Positions 12,334 through 22,767 of a stretch of DNA of 64,000 nt are shown here, in pieces; the first letter of the stretch is position 1; every line of letters begins with the position of its first letter. Source of the stretch: Beta vulgaris subsp. vulgaris. Lineage: Eukaryota > Streptophyta > Magnoliopsida > Caryophyllales > Amaranthaceae. The position numbers were made by a program, and so were the translations under genes. The DNA lies in the NCBI RefSeq assembly GCF_026745355.1, contig NC_079205.1:47277027-47341026 (forward strand). The letters run 5' to 3'. The notes beneath the pieces were generated by a model. That model was given only the letters and a program-made list of their open reading frames with translations, had not been told where the DNA came from and ran no database searches.

Positions 12334-13430
12334 TGATAAAAAAAAATTTATATAGAGTTTTTAGGCATATTTATGTTGCATTTTTAGAGCATATTGATTC
12401 ATATAGTTGCAGTTAAGTTTCCATTAGCACGGATTATCTATTATGTGCTCTATTACGCTTCGTTTGTTGTTTTCTTAATGTTTCAGATAATTTCATATCT
12501 ATTTGGACGTTTCTGAAGCGATTTTGGATGATTTGGATAATCCTTATAAAGGGAGTTGATGAATGGTGGCTTTTGGTCGGTGAATTTATGTTTGTGGACT
12601 ATTCTCTTGTTCCTTATAATCATATGATGTGAAGTAGCTTTCTTGAGGATCGTACCATATCTCTCGAGAGTAAATTTGAGTTGAAAACGAAGAAATGCAT
12701 TATTTCCGAAGTGATAAAAACCGACACATATTTACTCTTTTGATCATAACTCAAATTATTCAAATCAGATGGAAGTGATTCAAGTTGTAGTGGAAACTAG
12801 ACTTAAAGATCTTCGCAACGCTAGGTCACACGCCTACAAAAGATTCCTAGAACGCAAGAAATAGCCTTCGAAAGTTGACCCAGGAAGCTGCCGCAATTCC
12901 AGCGTATGGGCTACTGCCTATGCATTGTCGAAGCTTGCTGCCTAACTCGCTGGCTGGCCAGCGCCCAATGGGCTATTGCCTATGCATTGTCGAGCTTGCT
13001 GCCTAGCCCGCTGGCTGGCCAGCGCCCAATGGCGAGTCTCGATGCGCCTAAGAGCTGGACGCAAGCTCGTGGTCGGCGTCGCTACTATCGTCCAATCATC
13101 AAACTTCTTTTATTAGTTTACTTTCTTATTTCCTTTTTCTTTGGACTCATTGAAAGATTAGATTAGAGTAAAATGTAAAAGAGGAGATTTATTTTATTTC
13201 TCTCTCATGCTTTTATTCCTAAAAAAAAAAACTCTAGTATTACGTGATATTCTTCATCTCTTTCCTTGAAACCCTAGTTTTTGCTTCTCTTCCATTAATT
13301 CAAGTTCTAGAGGTATTCTTCCATTGTTTTTTTTCATTATTAATATTTACTATTGTCTTTCTCTTGCTTTATTATTATTTTCATTATTTCAATCATGAAT
13401 TCTAGATTAATTATTGATTTTGCTTTGGTT
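12334..13430 (+). mobile_element. Athila-type 3' LTR, truncated by a LINE
   Basis: Starts TGATAA directly after the polypurine tract and closely matches the LTR at 21076-22714 over its whole length. It carries a tandem duplication absent from the other copy: 12906-12967 repeats as 12968-13028 (about 62 bp, few differences). Identity with the other LTR stops at 13430, where a T-run begins (the poly(A) of a minus-strand LINE). The rest of the LTR was not found beyond the LINE. The reading frame at 12906-13166 is LTR sequence, not a gene. Confidence 0.8.
12906..13028 (+). repeat. 62-bp tandem duplication inside the LTR
   Basis: Two adjacent near-identical units (12906-12967 and 12968-13028), each starting ATGGGCTA and ending GGCCAGCGCCCA. 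The LTR at 21076 has a single unit, so the duplication arose in this copy or its immediate lineage. Confidence 0.85.
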
Positions 13431-14368
13431 TTTTTTTTGATAATTTTATTTCAACATGTTTTCTTGAAGCAGCAGAAACATATAGTCAATACACTAGAGT
13501 CTATTTATCACAAATAGAGAGAAGTCTCTAGAAACTTTAAGCAAAAGAAAATCAAAGAGAGAGTAAAATTACATCCATGCCGCAAATTCAGATCTACGAT
13601 GAAACTTCAACTTCTCCAACTACTCTGCCACTATCTGAAAACTTTTCTTTTTGTGAGAAATGGCAATCTTACTTCCCTTCATCAAAGACGATCTGATGAA
13701 CCTAAAAAATGAAGTGCATGTTATCTGGTCCACCAGATTGATTCAAACTCCAATTCACTACTTCCATTGAATCCGATTCAATAATCATCGGATGAATATT
13801 GAACTTAGAATTATTAATTGTGATCTGAATTGCTTTGTGAATGGCCAAGGTTGAGGCTGCATTGAAGTCCATGAAAGGGATGGGGCAAGAAAAAGCACAA
13901 ATACACCTTCCTTGAGATGAATTGAGGATCACTCCAGTCACATAACTTGAGTTGTGAGAGTTTATTGAGACTCCAATTCGCCAGGATAGCTTAGGATGGC
14001 CATTACTTTCTCCTACCTGGGGTTGCAGAATTGAGAGAGATGTTTTTCCTTCAATTGAAACTTCGTTCCATCTTAAACAAGATGGGGTTCTTGCCACTTC
14101 TTCAAGGGAGTATGGGAAAGGCTCTTTCCAACCTTTAATCCACCATCCAAGACGGAGGAGGATGAGGTTACAAACTTCTGATGTCGAGCTTGATTTGTTC
14201 ATGAAGGCTCTTACATTTCTTTCCTTCCATATAGACCACATAATCACAAGAAAAATGACGCTCCATACTTTTTTGAAGAATTTGCTTCGAGAAGGGAAGG
14301 ACCATTGGACAAAGGCCATTTCAACGGAGGCGGGACAGACCCATGAGAGGTTCCACATTTTACATCGG
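13431..14368 (-). pseudogene. 5'-truncated LINE, RNase H-containing 3' part
   Basis: The minus-strand frame at 13702-14358 (218 codons) contains a plant LINE C-terminal region. It has the zinc-binding-region tail (WSIWKERN, around residues 41-48) followed by a type-I RNase H-like domain (residues about 130-215, with a TGVILNSSQG strand, an NAASTLAIHKAI helix and an IIESDSMEVV strand). In full LINEs this lies downstream of the reverse transcriptase, so this copy is 5'-truncated. The 3' side (left end on the plus strand) is a T-run at 13431-13438, consistent with an antisense poly(A) tail. It interrupts the LTR ending at 13430. No endonuclease or RT remains, so it cannot move on its own. Confidence 0.8.
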
Positions 14369-14379
14369 GGTTTTTTTTT

Positions 14380-14585
14380 TACATAAACCGCTATTCGTAA
14401 TAGCGGTGTACATATGCCAGAGTTTGATATGTGCTTGCAACATTTTGCCCTGGTAAACCGCTACTCAGGGTAGCAGTTTATATATATAAACCGCTACTTG
14501 AGATAGCGGTTTATGTGTATAAACCGCTACTTAAAGTAGCGGTTTATTTTAAAATAAACCGCTAATATGAGTAGCGGTTTACGTG
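14380..14585. repeat. Array of short palindromes with AAACCGCTA/TAGCGGTTT arms
   Basis: Five consecutive hairpin-forming units, each of the form TAAACCGCTAnnnn...TAGCGGTTTA, with loops of 4-10 nt and short AT spacers; the first is separated from the rest by about 50 bp. The units resemble subterminal repeat arrays of CACTA or similar elements, but no terminal CACTA sequence or target duplication was found. The array is followed by an A-run at 14588-14603. Confidence 0.7.
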
Positions 14586-14603
14586 GGTAAAAAAAAAAAA
14601 AAA

Positions 14604-14914
14604 CAATTTCTCGCGTGTCGTCCTACGTGGACGGTACGTAGGGAATTTATTTTTTTGGAGGGTATATTTCTGAAATTAAAACCCACTTTTGCATTATTCA
14701 AGGGATAATAATGAAACGAAGGGTTGATATTGAGATAGATTTTATATATGGATGTCCGTAGTACTTAACTTATAAATAAGTATTAAACATTTTTTTTTAG
14801 AATAATATTATTTGAGGAATATATGATATATTATCACAAGTTAATCAATAATTAATACTTATTTAACTTTTAATTTTTTAATTTTTTTTTATATGGAGCT
14901 CTCTTGACTTCATA
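14604..14914. other. AT-rich intergenic DNA
   Basis: I see no gene, repeat boundary or motif that I can support here. Confidence 0.4.
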
Positions 14915-14916
14915 TA

Positions 14917-15172
14917 CTCCCTCCGTCCCAAATTAGTTGCTACATTTTGACCATAGGCACTATTCACGTCATAACTTTGACTATCTTTTACTCCATATAC
15001 ATAAAAAAAACATAGTCATGTTGGATCTTGTTTGATTCATCCCAATTTGTATTTTCCAAATATATAATTTTTATAATTTTTTCATATATGTAACTCAAGA
15101 TATTGGTGTTTGAAGTTGCATCTCGTAAACTGTGAAAAAGCAAATGTAGCAACTAATTTGAGACGGAGGGAG
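14917..15172. mobile_element. Stowaway MITE (Tc1/mariner type)
   Basis: 256 bp with terminal inverted repeats CTCCCTCCGTCCCAAATTAG and CTAATTTGAGACGGAGGGAG, flanked on both sides by the TA target dinucleotide (14915-14916, 15173-15174). The interior is AT-rich and non-coding. Confidence 0.9.
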
Positions 15173-15198
15173 TATCATTCTCATTACTATCTGACTTG

Positions 15199-15840
15199 TG
15201 TGGACCCGGTTCACGTTAACTGTGCACCAGGAAAAACAACATATCATTAGTGTGCACCAGGCAAAACAACATATCATTAGTGTGCACCAGGCAAAACAAC
15301 ATATCATTACTGACAATCCACTATATCATGCGAAAACCCACTATATTATGTAGAAATCCACTATATCATTTAGACCCACACTATATCATGCAGAAACTTA
15401 CTATATTATTCAGGCACACTCACTATATTATCATACAGAAACTCACTATATGATTCAGACACACACACTATACCATACAGAAACTCACTATATCATTAAG
15501 AAACACACTATATCATGTAGAAACTCACTATATCATTCAAACACGCACTATATCAAGCAAAAACTCACCATATCATTCACACACTCATTATATCATGGAG
15601 AAACTAAATCATTCCATATGTTAGAACACGTGTCATGATATATACTACGCAACTTAGATCTTCCTGTATGTTAAAACATTTTAATTAATTCCTCTATTAT
15701 ATTGCATATAATTTCACATTATGTTTTCCGTTAATGAAATATACTATATTGTATATAAGTTCACTATATCTCTGTAGAATTCACTATATAAAGTTAATAT
15801 CTTACCAACCCGGTGCACACTAAGTTAGTGTGCACCGGGT
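15199..15840. mobile_element. Non-autonomous element with CACTATATCA tandem repeats, copy 1
   Basis: The ends are imperfect inverted repeats (left TGGACCCGGTTCAC, right GTGCACCGGGTCCA). Next to the left end are three copies of a roughly 34-bp unit (GTGCACCAGG(C)AAAACAACATATCATTA, 15223-15308), then about 15 degenerate copies of an 18-25-bp unit around CACTATATCAT. At the right end there is a palindrome, GTGCACACTAAGTTAGTGTGCAC. A second copy with the same ends and repeats lies at 59236-59873. Reading frames at 15250-15638 are only translations of the tandem repeat. The superfamily is not assigned. Confidence 0.6.
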
Positions 15841-15867
15841 CCATTTGAGTTTTTTTAGTACTATATA

Positions 15868-16126
15868 CTCCATCCCTTTCTAATCTACACACTTTCCTTT
15901 TTAGTTTGTTTTTATTTTAATTTGCATATTGTTTCTTTTTATATTTTTAGTAGCATGTCACATCTACTTTTCCCTCTTTTTTCACTAGTGTCATCCACTT
16001 TTTAATATTTTAACCCACTTTTTTAGTTTTTCTCTTCACCTTTTTAATTTCTCTGTCATACTTTTGTACTTCCTTCTTGATCCTCCTCCAAAGTAAAGTT
16101 AGTAAATTAAAAAGAAACAGATGCAG
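15868..16126. mobile_element. Degenerate Stowaway-like MITE
   Basis: Flanked by TA on both sides. The left end CTCCATCCCTTTCTAATCT is partly matched in inverse by the right end AGAAACAGATGCAG. Size (259 bp) and AT content fit the family, but the ends have diverged. Confidence 0.45.
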
Positions 16127-16523
16127 TATGTGACTAATATGTTTGTTAAAAGTCAATACTCTATACGCATTTCTTTTAAGTTTTTATAGTAAATTTGTAG
16201 TCTTATAAAGGTATCCATTATTTTTCTTTATCTCATCAATCAAAAAATTTGTTAGTGATGTATAATTATGTCTACTAAACTTAAAAATTGTTGTAGTTAG
16301 TTAATTTTTGTTTTGATGAAATAGGAAAAAAAAAATAAGGCAAATTCATTTCACTCCATATAGCAAGAACTTTGGAGTAATATAACTGATTTAAACTCCC
16401 AAAATGAAATACAATGGCATAACTGTGCTAGCTAGCAATACGAGGCTTAGCTTGGAAAAGAGAAATTATAATATTAGATAATTTTATAATCATGCATCTT
16501 GTATTTTCTATAAGAATAATAAA
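16127..16523. other. AT-rich intergenic DNA
   Basis: No gene or clear repeat boundary seen. Confidence 0.4.
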
Positions 16524-16751
16524 AATTCATAAACTAATATACTCTTAACAAAACTAGGAGTTCTAATCCTACTAGGATTAGGATTTTAAGAGTCTTATTC
16601 CTACTAGAATTAGGAAACAAAAAACTCATAACTAACTAAAAATTAAAACTCCTAAATTACATAGAATTCTAACATATTTAGAATACTATATAATTAACAC
16701 TTCTCATACGCATCATATAGTTTTGTTAGGAGTATATTAGTTTATGAATTC
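16524..16751. mobile_element. Unclassified MITE with 33-bp inverted repeats
   Basis: The arm at about 16524-16558 (ATTCATAAACTAATATACTC...AACAAAACTA) is matched in inverse by 16719-16751 with one or two changes. The interior contains smaller mirror repeats (CCTACTAGGATTAGG, CCTACTAGAATTAGG). No convincing target-site duplication was found. It sits about 0.5 kb beyond the stop codon of the gene at 17224-17799. Confidence 0.65.
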
Positions 16752-17223
16752 TAGTTAAGTTAGAAATCCAAATCTTAGTACTTTGTGATTAAAAAAAAGA
16801 ATAATAAATTTTTTTAGGGTTTATCTTACGTTTGAACTTTTTCTTGGGCTAGCATAACCAAAACATAAAAAATCAAGAAAGCTACTCGATTTTAATTTTG
16901 TGTGCTCAAGTAAGCTAATTTAAAATCAAGTTCTGATATTTGACAGAATTTGGAATAAAAATTATATATTTGATAGAATCTAAAATCAAGTTAATTCTCT
17001 TATGACCTATATTTCGAATACAAACTAGGGTTACCATAAGTATATCATCATGGTCGATGGATCATGGATGAACATAAACAGATTATTGATAGAAAACAAT
17101 TAGTAGAGAGTACTGATCAAGATTAAAAGCTTATATATTTCACTGATTGTAATTCTAAACAAAAGAAAGAAAGAAAGAACAAAGTATTTAATTATAATTG
17201 ATCAGTATGAATAGTATGATAAA

Positions 17224-17799
17224 CTAAGCTATTACATTATATTGCCGTGACATGATCTTATCTCCATCAGACGATGTCGATACCTCGTCATCATCATCAT
17301 CCATACTGATACTAACATCTGAAACGTAATCGTTGGAGCCCACGGAAGAAGCAATAACACTAGAGTCGTCAACACCATCCTTCTCCTTCTCCTCATCATG
17401 ATCAATATTTATAATACCATGATGATGATTAGCATGAACATGAACATTATCATGAAGATTATGATGATGATGATGTCCAGTGTAGCAAAGTGATTGCGGC
17501 ATGATTTCCTTGATAGTCATACCAAAGACACGGTAGCGTTTTCTAGGAGGAGGAGGACAATTATGATGAATAACACTTGGAGTAGTGTAAGAAAATGCCT
17601 TGTCTGAATCAATATTATAAGGCAACATTATTGTAACCGCGTCATATTCGTTGTAATAATTCTGGCAAAGTAGCCGGAGTTCTTCGGCGCTGAAGTCGAA
17701 TTCGTCGGTCGTGGTGTGGTCGATGCAGCTTTGTATGTCTTCTCTTTGTTCTTCGAGGAAGGTATCCATATTCATATCCATATCCATATCCATATCCAT
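17224..17799 (-). CDS. Single-exon gene of unknown function, Asp- and His-rich (191 residues)
   Basis: I do not recognise this protein. It starts with a Met-Asp repeat (residues 1-12) encoded by an ATGGAT microsatellite, so the exact start among the in-frame ATGs is uncertain. Residues about 34-60 (FDFSAEELRLLCQNYYNEYD) look like a short amphipathic helix. Residues about 79-96 hold PPPPRKRYRVFGMTIKEI, a basic conserved-looking block. A His-rich stretch (residues 106-126, five adjacent His) is followed by an acidic, Ser-rich C-terminal half including DDDDDE. There is no signal peptide or membrane segment. A TATA-like CTTATAAACA lies on the minus strand near 17901-17910, about 105 bp upstream of the ATG. 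Against a random frame: length, lack of repeat homology elsewhere in the window, and the TATA position. It could be a lineage-specific acidic nuclear protein. Expression is not shown. Confidence 0.6.
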   Translation of the reverse strand: MDMDMDMDMNMDTFLEEQREDIQSCIDHTTTDEFDFSAEELRLLCQNYYNEYDAVTIMLPYNIDSDKAFSYTTPSVIHHNCPPPPRKRYRVFGMTIKEIMPQSLCYTGHHHHHNLHDNVHVHANHHHGIINIDHDEEKEKDGVDDSSVIASSVGSNDYVSDVSISMDDDDDEVSTSSDGDKIMSRQYNVIA

Positions 17800-17900
17800 T
17801 GTTGTTTGTAGACTAGAGAACGTATGTAGTATGTAATATGTTGTAGGTTAGCTATTATTCACAACAAATATTATTAGGGTAGCAGCATAGCTTTAATCTC

Positions 17901-17910
17901 TGTTTATAAG
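17901..17910 (-). promoter_or_regulatory. TATA-like box upstream of the minus-strand gene
   Basis: Minus-strand CTTATAAACA about 105 bp upstream of the ATG at 17799, a plausible spacing for a plant core promoter. Sequence match only. Confidence 0.4.
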
Positions 17911-18302
17911 ATTGTGAATAGCTTAGCTTGGGAATTAAGCTAAATTTACCGACTTATAATTAAATGGAATGTCACAAAAGAAAACCTTGCAAATAACGGC
18001 TGTAATTGAGTTTGAGTATGACATTTTATTTTCCGAATCAAAATCAAATCTTCAAGTCGTAGTAAGAGTGTAAGACACTATATGTCTAAGTTGAATTGTG
18101 GTAATTGGTAACAAATTAATGCTAGCGAGTAAATGAGTAATGGAAAGGCAACATCAAGTACTGGATGAAAGCTAATTGAAAGCTGGGCCGGATTACTAAT
18201 TTAGGACAGAAAAATAGGCCATATATATTTCATCTATTTTCTTTACTTGGAAGTTCCTCATTTTAGGAAATTGCATATTATATACTACGATATTGACATA
18301 TA

Positions 18303-18947
18303 TCTCTATTATATAAGTGAAGGGGGAGGCATCGTGCCCCCCTTTGAAAATAAAAAAATACCCTTAGGAAAAAGAAAATGTTAGGAAAGAAAGAAGATAG
18401 AAGCTATTTCCATATTAAACAAGTTAAGATTAAAACAAATAATTACCTAATTACACAAAAAAAAAAATGAATTTGATTGAAAAACTTTACACAAAAAAAT
18501 TTCAAGATTATTGACAAAACGAGAATCTTCAATTCAACAATGGTTACCAATATTGATAATAATGACATTATATTTCCACAACATGATTTTTACATAATAT
18601 CAAACTTATGCGCTCATAAAATATTGCTTATTATTGCCTACTATTTACACTTTCTATTATATAAGGAATGGTAAGGGAGTGATAATAGTTATAAAACATT
18701 AGCACTCTACCCTTTAGACATATAAAGTTCACTATAACTTTGTTTTAAAGAACACAGTAGTTCAAAATCTACGATTTTACATGTAAAAACATGTCAATTC
18801 AAAAATGATATTTTATATTCCACATTATGTTGCGCATAAAATTGTGATTCAACATAAGTGAACGATATCATCTTTTTAAATACCTAAGTGTGCCCAAAAT
18901 AAATGCTAAAATTTATGCATGCACGCATCGCGTGCCAAAAATGCTAG
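18303..18947 (+). mobile_element. Non-autonomous Helitron
   Basis: Begins TCTCTATTATATAAG after an A and ends in CTAG before a T, preceded by the hairpin GCACGCATCGCGTGC (about 18921-18935). These are the Helitron hallmarks: 5' TC, 3' hairpin plus CTRR, and insertion between A and T. It is 645 bp, AT-rich and carries no RepHel protein. The small frame at 18477-18674 has no recognisable domain. A related copy with the same 5' start lies at 44769-45652. Confidence 0.75.
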
Positions 18948-19109
18948 TTTAACAATATATTATCTCTTTCTTTCTCCTAGCACATGAGGCTCTTTTTTTA
19001 ATTTCTCTCGACTTTTCTCCTCTCCTAAATTCTTCTGGCATGCTCCAATACAGTAAAAAAATGGAGGAAGTACATACCAACCAAGAGAAAAGGAGAAGGA
19101 TAAAAGAAG
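18948..19109. other. AT-rich spacer
   Basis: No gene seen. A weak Stowaway-like end (ATGGAGGAAGTA) lies near 19061. Confidence 0.3.
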
Positions 19110-19727
19110 GACCATGTTTGATTCAAGTTATGCAATGGAAGAGAATGAATAAATATAGAAGTGGAACATTAACAAAACTTGATACCCTTTTTAGGTCTTT
19201 GGTTGAAACTTTAGAATGAAAAGGAAAAGAAAACCACTATCACAAACAAATGAATTTTGTTTCTTAAGAGGAAGGAAAGGTAATAACAAATTAGGAGAGT
19301 CCATTACTATCAAGTAATTAATGGATCGAGGAGGGGTTAAACCAAGTAAGAAGAAAGGAAGTAAGTACCCGATTTCATTACTTAGAGCCTAAAAATATTC
19401 AATAAAAAATGCTCTAATTGCTTGTTTGATTCAAATAATGAAATAAAAGGCAGTTGAAATCAAATTGAAGAGGGTAATGGTAACAAAAAATTATTATCTT
19501 TATTAGGTATTTTTGGTTCAAACTATGGAATGTAAAAAGAATATAATCATTATAAAATGAATTTTGTTACTTCTTGAGAGAGAATAAGAAAGATAGCAAC
19601 TTATGGAAATTTACAACTAGCATTTAATGGTAATAGATAAAAGAGGGGTTGAACCAAAAAGAATAAAAGGAGTAAGTTATTAATTCTATTTTTCAAGCGC
19701 AAACATATTGAACTAAATATGCTCTAC
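19110..19727. repeat. Diverged 306-bp tandem duplication
   Basis: Two head-to-tail copies of about 306 bp. Paired blocks are TTGATTCAAGTTATGCAATGG and TTGATTCAAATAATGAAAT (19118 and 19429), ATGAATTTTGTTTCTTAAGAG and ATGAATTTTGTTACTTCTTGAG (19249 and 19557), GAGGGGTTAAACCAA and GAGGGGTTGAACCAA (about 19331 and 19642), and ATGCTCTA (19405 and 19717). Non-coding and well diverged. Confidence 0.65.
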
Positions 19728-19929
19728 AGTTATAACCGATTATACTCATTCTCATGTTTCTTCTTTTACGTGGAATAATAAAATACTCATTTTCACGTAA
19801 ATAATACAGTTATTTCACCTAAAGGAAAAATAAGTGGTACATGGAGTATAATATGTTAATCATTCTCATATTTTTTCCTTTTACATGAAATAACTCGTGT
19901 AAGTGTAGAAAATAAATATACAAAAAACA

Positions 19930-21075
19930 AATAATTATACCCGAACCATAAGAACCGGTTTTTTCTTGGTATGATGGCCACTTCCTTAGAAACAAATTTC
20001 GTCACCTCCAACTTTCAAGGTTCTTATAATATGTCAGATCAGTGTGAATTAGTTCTAATAGTTCAAATACCTTACTAGTAACCATTTTTAATGACTTTCT
20101 TATAGTTTTAGCTTCAGCACATACTTCACACTTGTTAAGTCCATCATTAACCACATCATGCAGTAACTTCATTTGGTTTTATCGATTTACTAAAAGTGAA
20201 TTCCCACATGACTATATGACCCGACCAAAAGACTGTGCAACAGATTTACAAGCTCAAAAATTTAAGTAGAAGAAGAGATATTTTTCATTGAAATTAGAAG
20301 TTACAATATCCAAAAGAAAAAACCCAACATTAACGTACGCTTTCCCAACAAACTCACCATTGCGAGTCAACACTAGCATATTATCATCAAAAACTAACTT
20401 GACACCTGCTTTGTTGAGCATACTACAAAAAATTAAATTTCAAAGAAGAAAGATTTCCCAGATTTCAGCTTCAAGAGAACTTTCCCTTTTTAAGCACCAC
20501 ATATTTGCTATCATTCCTATGTAGACTTGGTCAGCCCCATCCACCTTTTTTTCGGTAAACACCCCATCCGCCTTTTGAAACTCCATAAATAGGTCTTTCA
20601 TTGCACAGAGGTGACAAGAGGAGTGTCCACAATCCACTCCGAATTATTCTCAACCAGATTAACCTTAGAAATCATTGTAGTAACAAGGTCATCTGCCTCA
20701 GCTAGATTTGCTTGACCCTTGGGTTAATCCTTCGAGCCTTGTCTCGCACATGCACCTTTCTTTTTGTTTGGACAAACATAAGCAAAGCGACCCGACTTAC
20801 AACAGGATTAACAACAACCCGATTTCATTTCAATCCTTCCACTACACTTAAACTTTATCCCTTATCCTAGGGCTTTTGACCTTTTCCACTAAACTTCTCG
20901 GAATCTCCTCTAGGCTTCTCAGAAATGAGCTAGAACCAGAGCCAGCTTCAACAAAACTAGCTTCAACTGTTGCCAGATTATTTTCAATTGGGGGATTCAA
21001 AATCGTTCAATATATTTGCCTCTTCAATTTTCATATGACCAACTAACTCCTCCTGAGTCATGTCACTCTACTTAT
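19930..21075 (-). pseudogene. Decayed Ty1/copia gag-protease-integrase fragment
   Basis: Minus-strand conceptual translation with several stops gives copia landmarks in order. There is a gag tail (EELVGHMKIEEAN, near 21050-21010), a decayed CCHC zinc knuckle followed by FAYVCPNKK (about 20830-20760), the protease start (EWIVD, near 20635), a GAG-pre-integrase-like stretch (MLNKAGVKLVFDDNMLVLTRNGEFVGKA, about 20425-20335), and a degraded integrase N-terminus (19960-20220). The 5' portion is cut off exactly where the Athila LTR begins (21076), so the Athila element probably inserted into this older copia element. Not functional. Confidence 0.7.
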
Positions 21076-22714
21076 TGATAAATCATTTTTATATAGAGTT
21101 TTTAGGCATATTTAGGTTGCATTTTTAGAGCATATTGATTCATATAGTTGCATTTTAGTTTCCATTAGCATGAGTTATCTATTATGTGCTCTATTACGCT
21201 TCGTTTGTGGTTTTCTTAATGTTTCAAATAGTTTCATAGCTATCTGGACATTTTCGAAGCGATTTTGGATGAATTGGATAATCCTTGTAAAGGGGGTTGA
21301 TGAATGGTGGCTTTTGATCGGTGAATTTATGTTCGTGGACTATTTTCTTGTTCTTTATAATCATATGATGTGAAGTAGCTTCCATGAGGATCGTACCATA
21401 TCTCTCGAGAGTAAATTTGAGATGAAAACGAAGAAATGCATTATTTCCGAAGTGATAAAAACTGACACATATTCACTCTTTTGATCATAACTCGAATTAT
21501 ACAAACCGGATGGGAGTGATTCAATTTGTAGTGGAAACTAGACTTAAACATGTTCGCAATGATAGGTCACACGCCTACAGAAGATTCCTAGAACGCAAGA
21601 AATAGCCTTCGAAAGTTTACCAAGGAAAGCGTCCAATGGGCTACCGCCTATGCATTGTCGAAGCTTGCTGCCTAGCCCGTTGGCTGGCCAGCGCCCAATG
21701 GCGAGCCTCGACACGCCTAAGAGCTGGACGCAAGCTCGTGGTTGGCGTCGCTACTATCGTCCAATCATCAAACTTCTTATATTAGTTTACTTTTTTATTT
21801 CCTTTTTCTTTGGACTCATTAAAAGATTAGATTAGAGGAAAATATAAAGGGGAGATTTTTTTTTTTATTTCTCTCTCATGCTTTTATTCCTAAAAAAAAA
21901 CTCTAGTATTACGTGGTATTCTTCATCTCTTTCCTTGAAATCCTAGTTTTTGCTTCTCTTCCATTAATTCAAGTTCTAGAGGTATTCTTCCATTGTTTTT
22001 CTTCTTTATTAATATTTGCTATTGTCTTTCTCTTGCTTTATTATTATTTGCATTATTTCAATCATGAATTCTAGATTAATTATTGATTTTGCTTTGGTTA
22101 TTTCAATTATGAGTGAGTAGTCTCTTTTCTAGGGAAAAGTGAGGGAAGCCATGTTTATACTATGATTTTTTATACTTTGAAATTGATTGTTTTATAGATT
22201 AGGGTTGTGAGTAATTCCAATTGATAGGTTTTAAATAGTTTAATTCTTGTAATTGGCCAAATCAAGAGTTAATTAATTTGGTAATAGGAATTACAATTGA
22301 AAGATCATATTCTTAGAGGCTTCATTACAATTGGCAATTCTGAATATGTTAGCGATCGTACTGCATAGGTTGAATTGAAAGTGTTAATACCCGACCGAAG
22401 AATTATCCATTTATTTAGTTACTCCCCCTCTAGTTTATTTGTTATTGAATTGATTTGTATTTTTTGAATGGTGTGAGCATGGTGGACCAAACATATGCCC
22501 TAGGATTTTAATTTATTGATTAAACCAACATTTTGATATTACTTGCTTCTAGTTTAGTTATTATTCAAATCAAACATTCGTTTTTCTTAGATAGTTTATT
22601 ATAATTAAGCGAAAATCGATAGAAATTCTCTCCCTGTGGGATCGACCCGTATTTGCTAAGTATCTGCTAACAACAGACACCGTGCACTTGCGGTATTACT
22701 TTTTAAAATCATCA
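21076..22714 (+). repeat. Athila 5' LTR
   Basis: Begins TGATAAATCA and ends AAAATCATCA (short inverted TGAT/ATCA ends), 1,639 bp. It is homologous to 12334-13430 with a single copy of the unit duplicated there. The primer-binding site follows after 6 bp. The frames at 21170-21373 and 21650-21835 are LTR sequence. Confidence 0.88.
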
Positions 22715-22720
22715 ACTTTT

Positions 22721-22738
22721 TGGCGCTGTTGCCGGGTA
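22721..22738 (+). other. Primer-binding site, tRNA-Asp type
   Basis: TGGCGCTGTTGCCGGGTA matches 16 of 18 bases of the tRNA-Asp 3'-end complement typical of Athila/Tat elements (TGGCGCCGTTGCCGGGGA). Confidence 0.85.
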
Positions 22739-22767
22739 GACGACTAATTTCTATTGCTTTTGTTTAA

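Noticed and set aside
12906..13166. 86-codon frame in both LTR copies
   Set aside because: It is open in LTR non-coding sequence and is disrupted by the duplication difference between copies.
15223..15308. Direct repeats that superficially suggest a CRISPR array
   Set aside because: Units are contiguous with no unique spacers, and the DNA is plant nuclear.
15250..15638. Repeated YHIM/CTRQ-type frames
   Set aside because: They are direct translations of the CACTATATCA tandem repeat.
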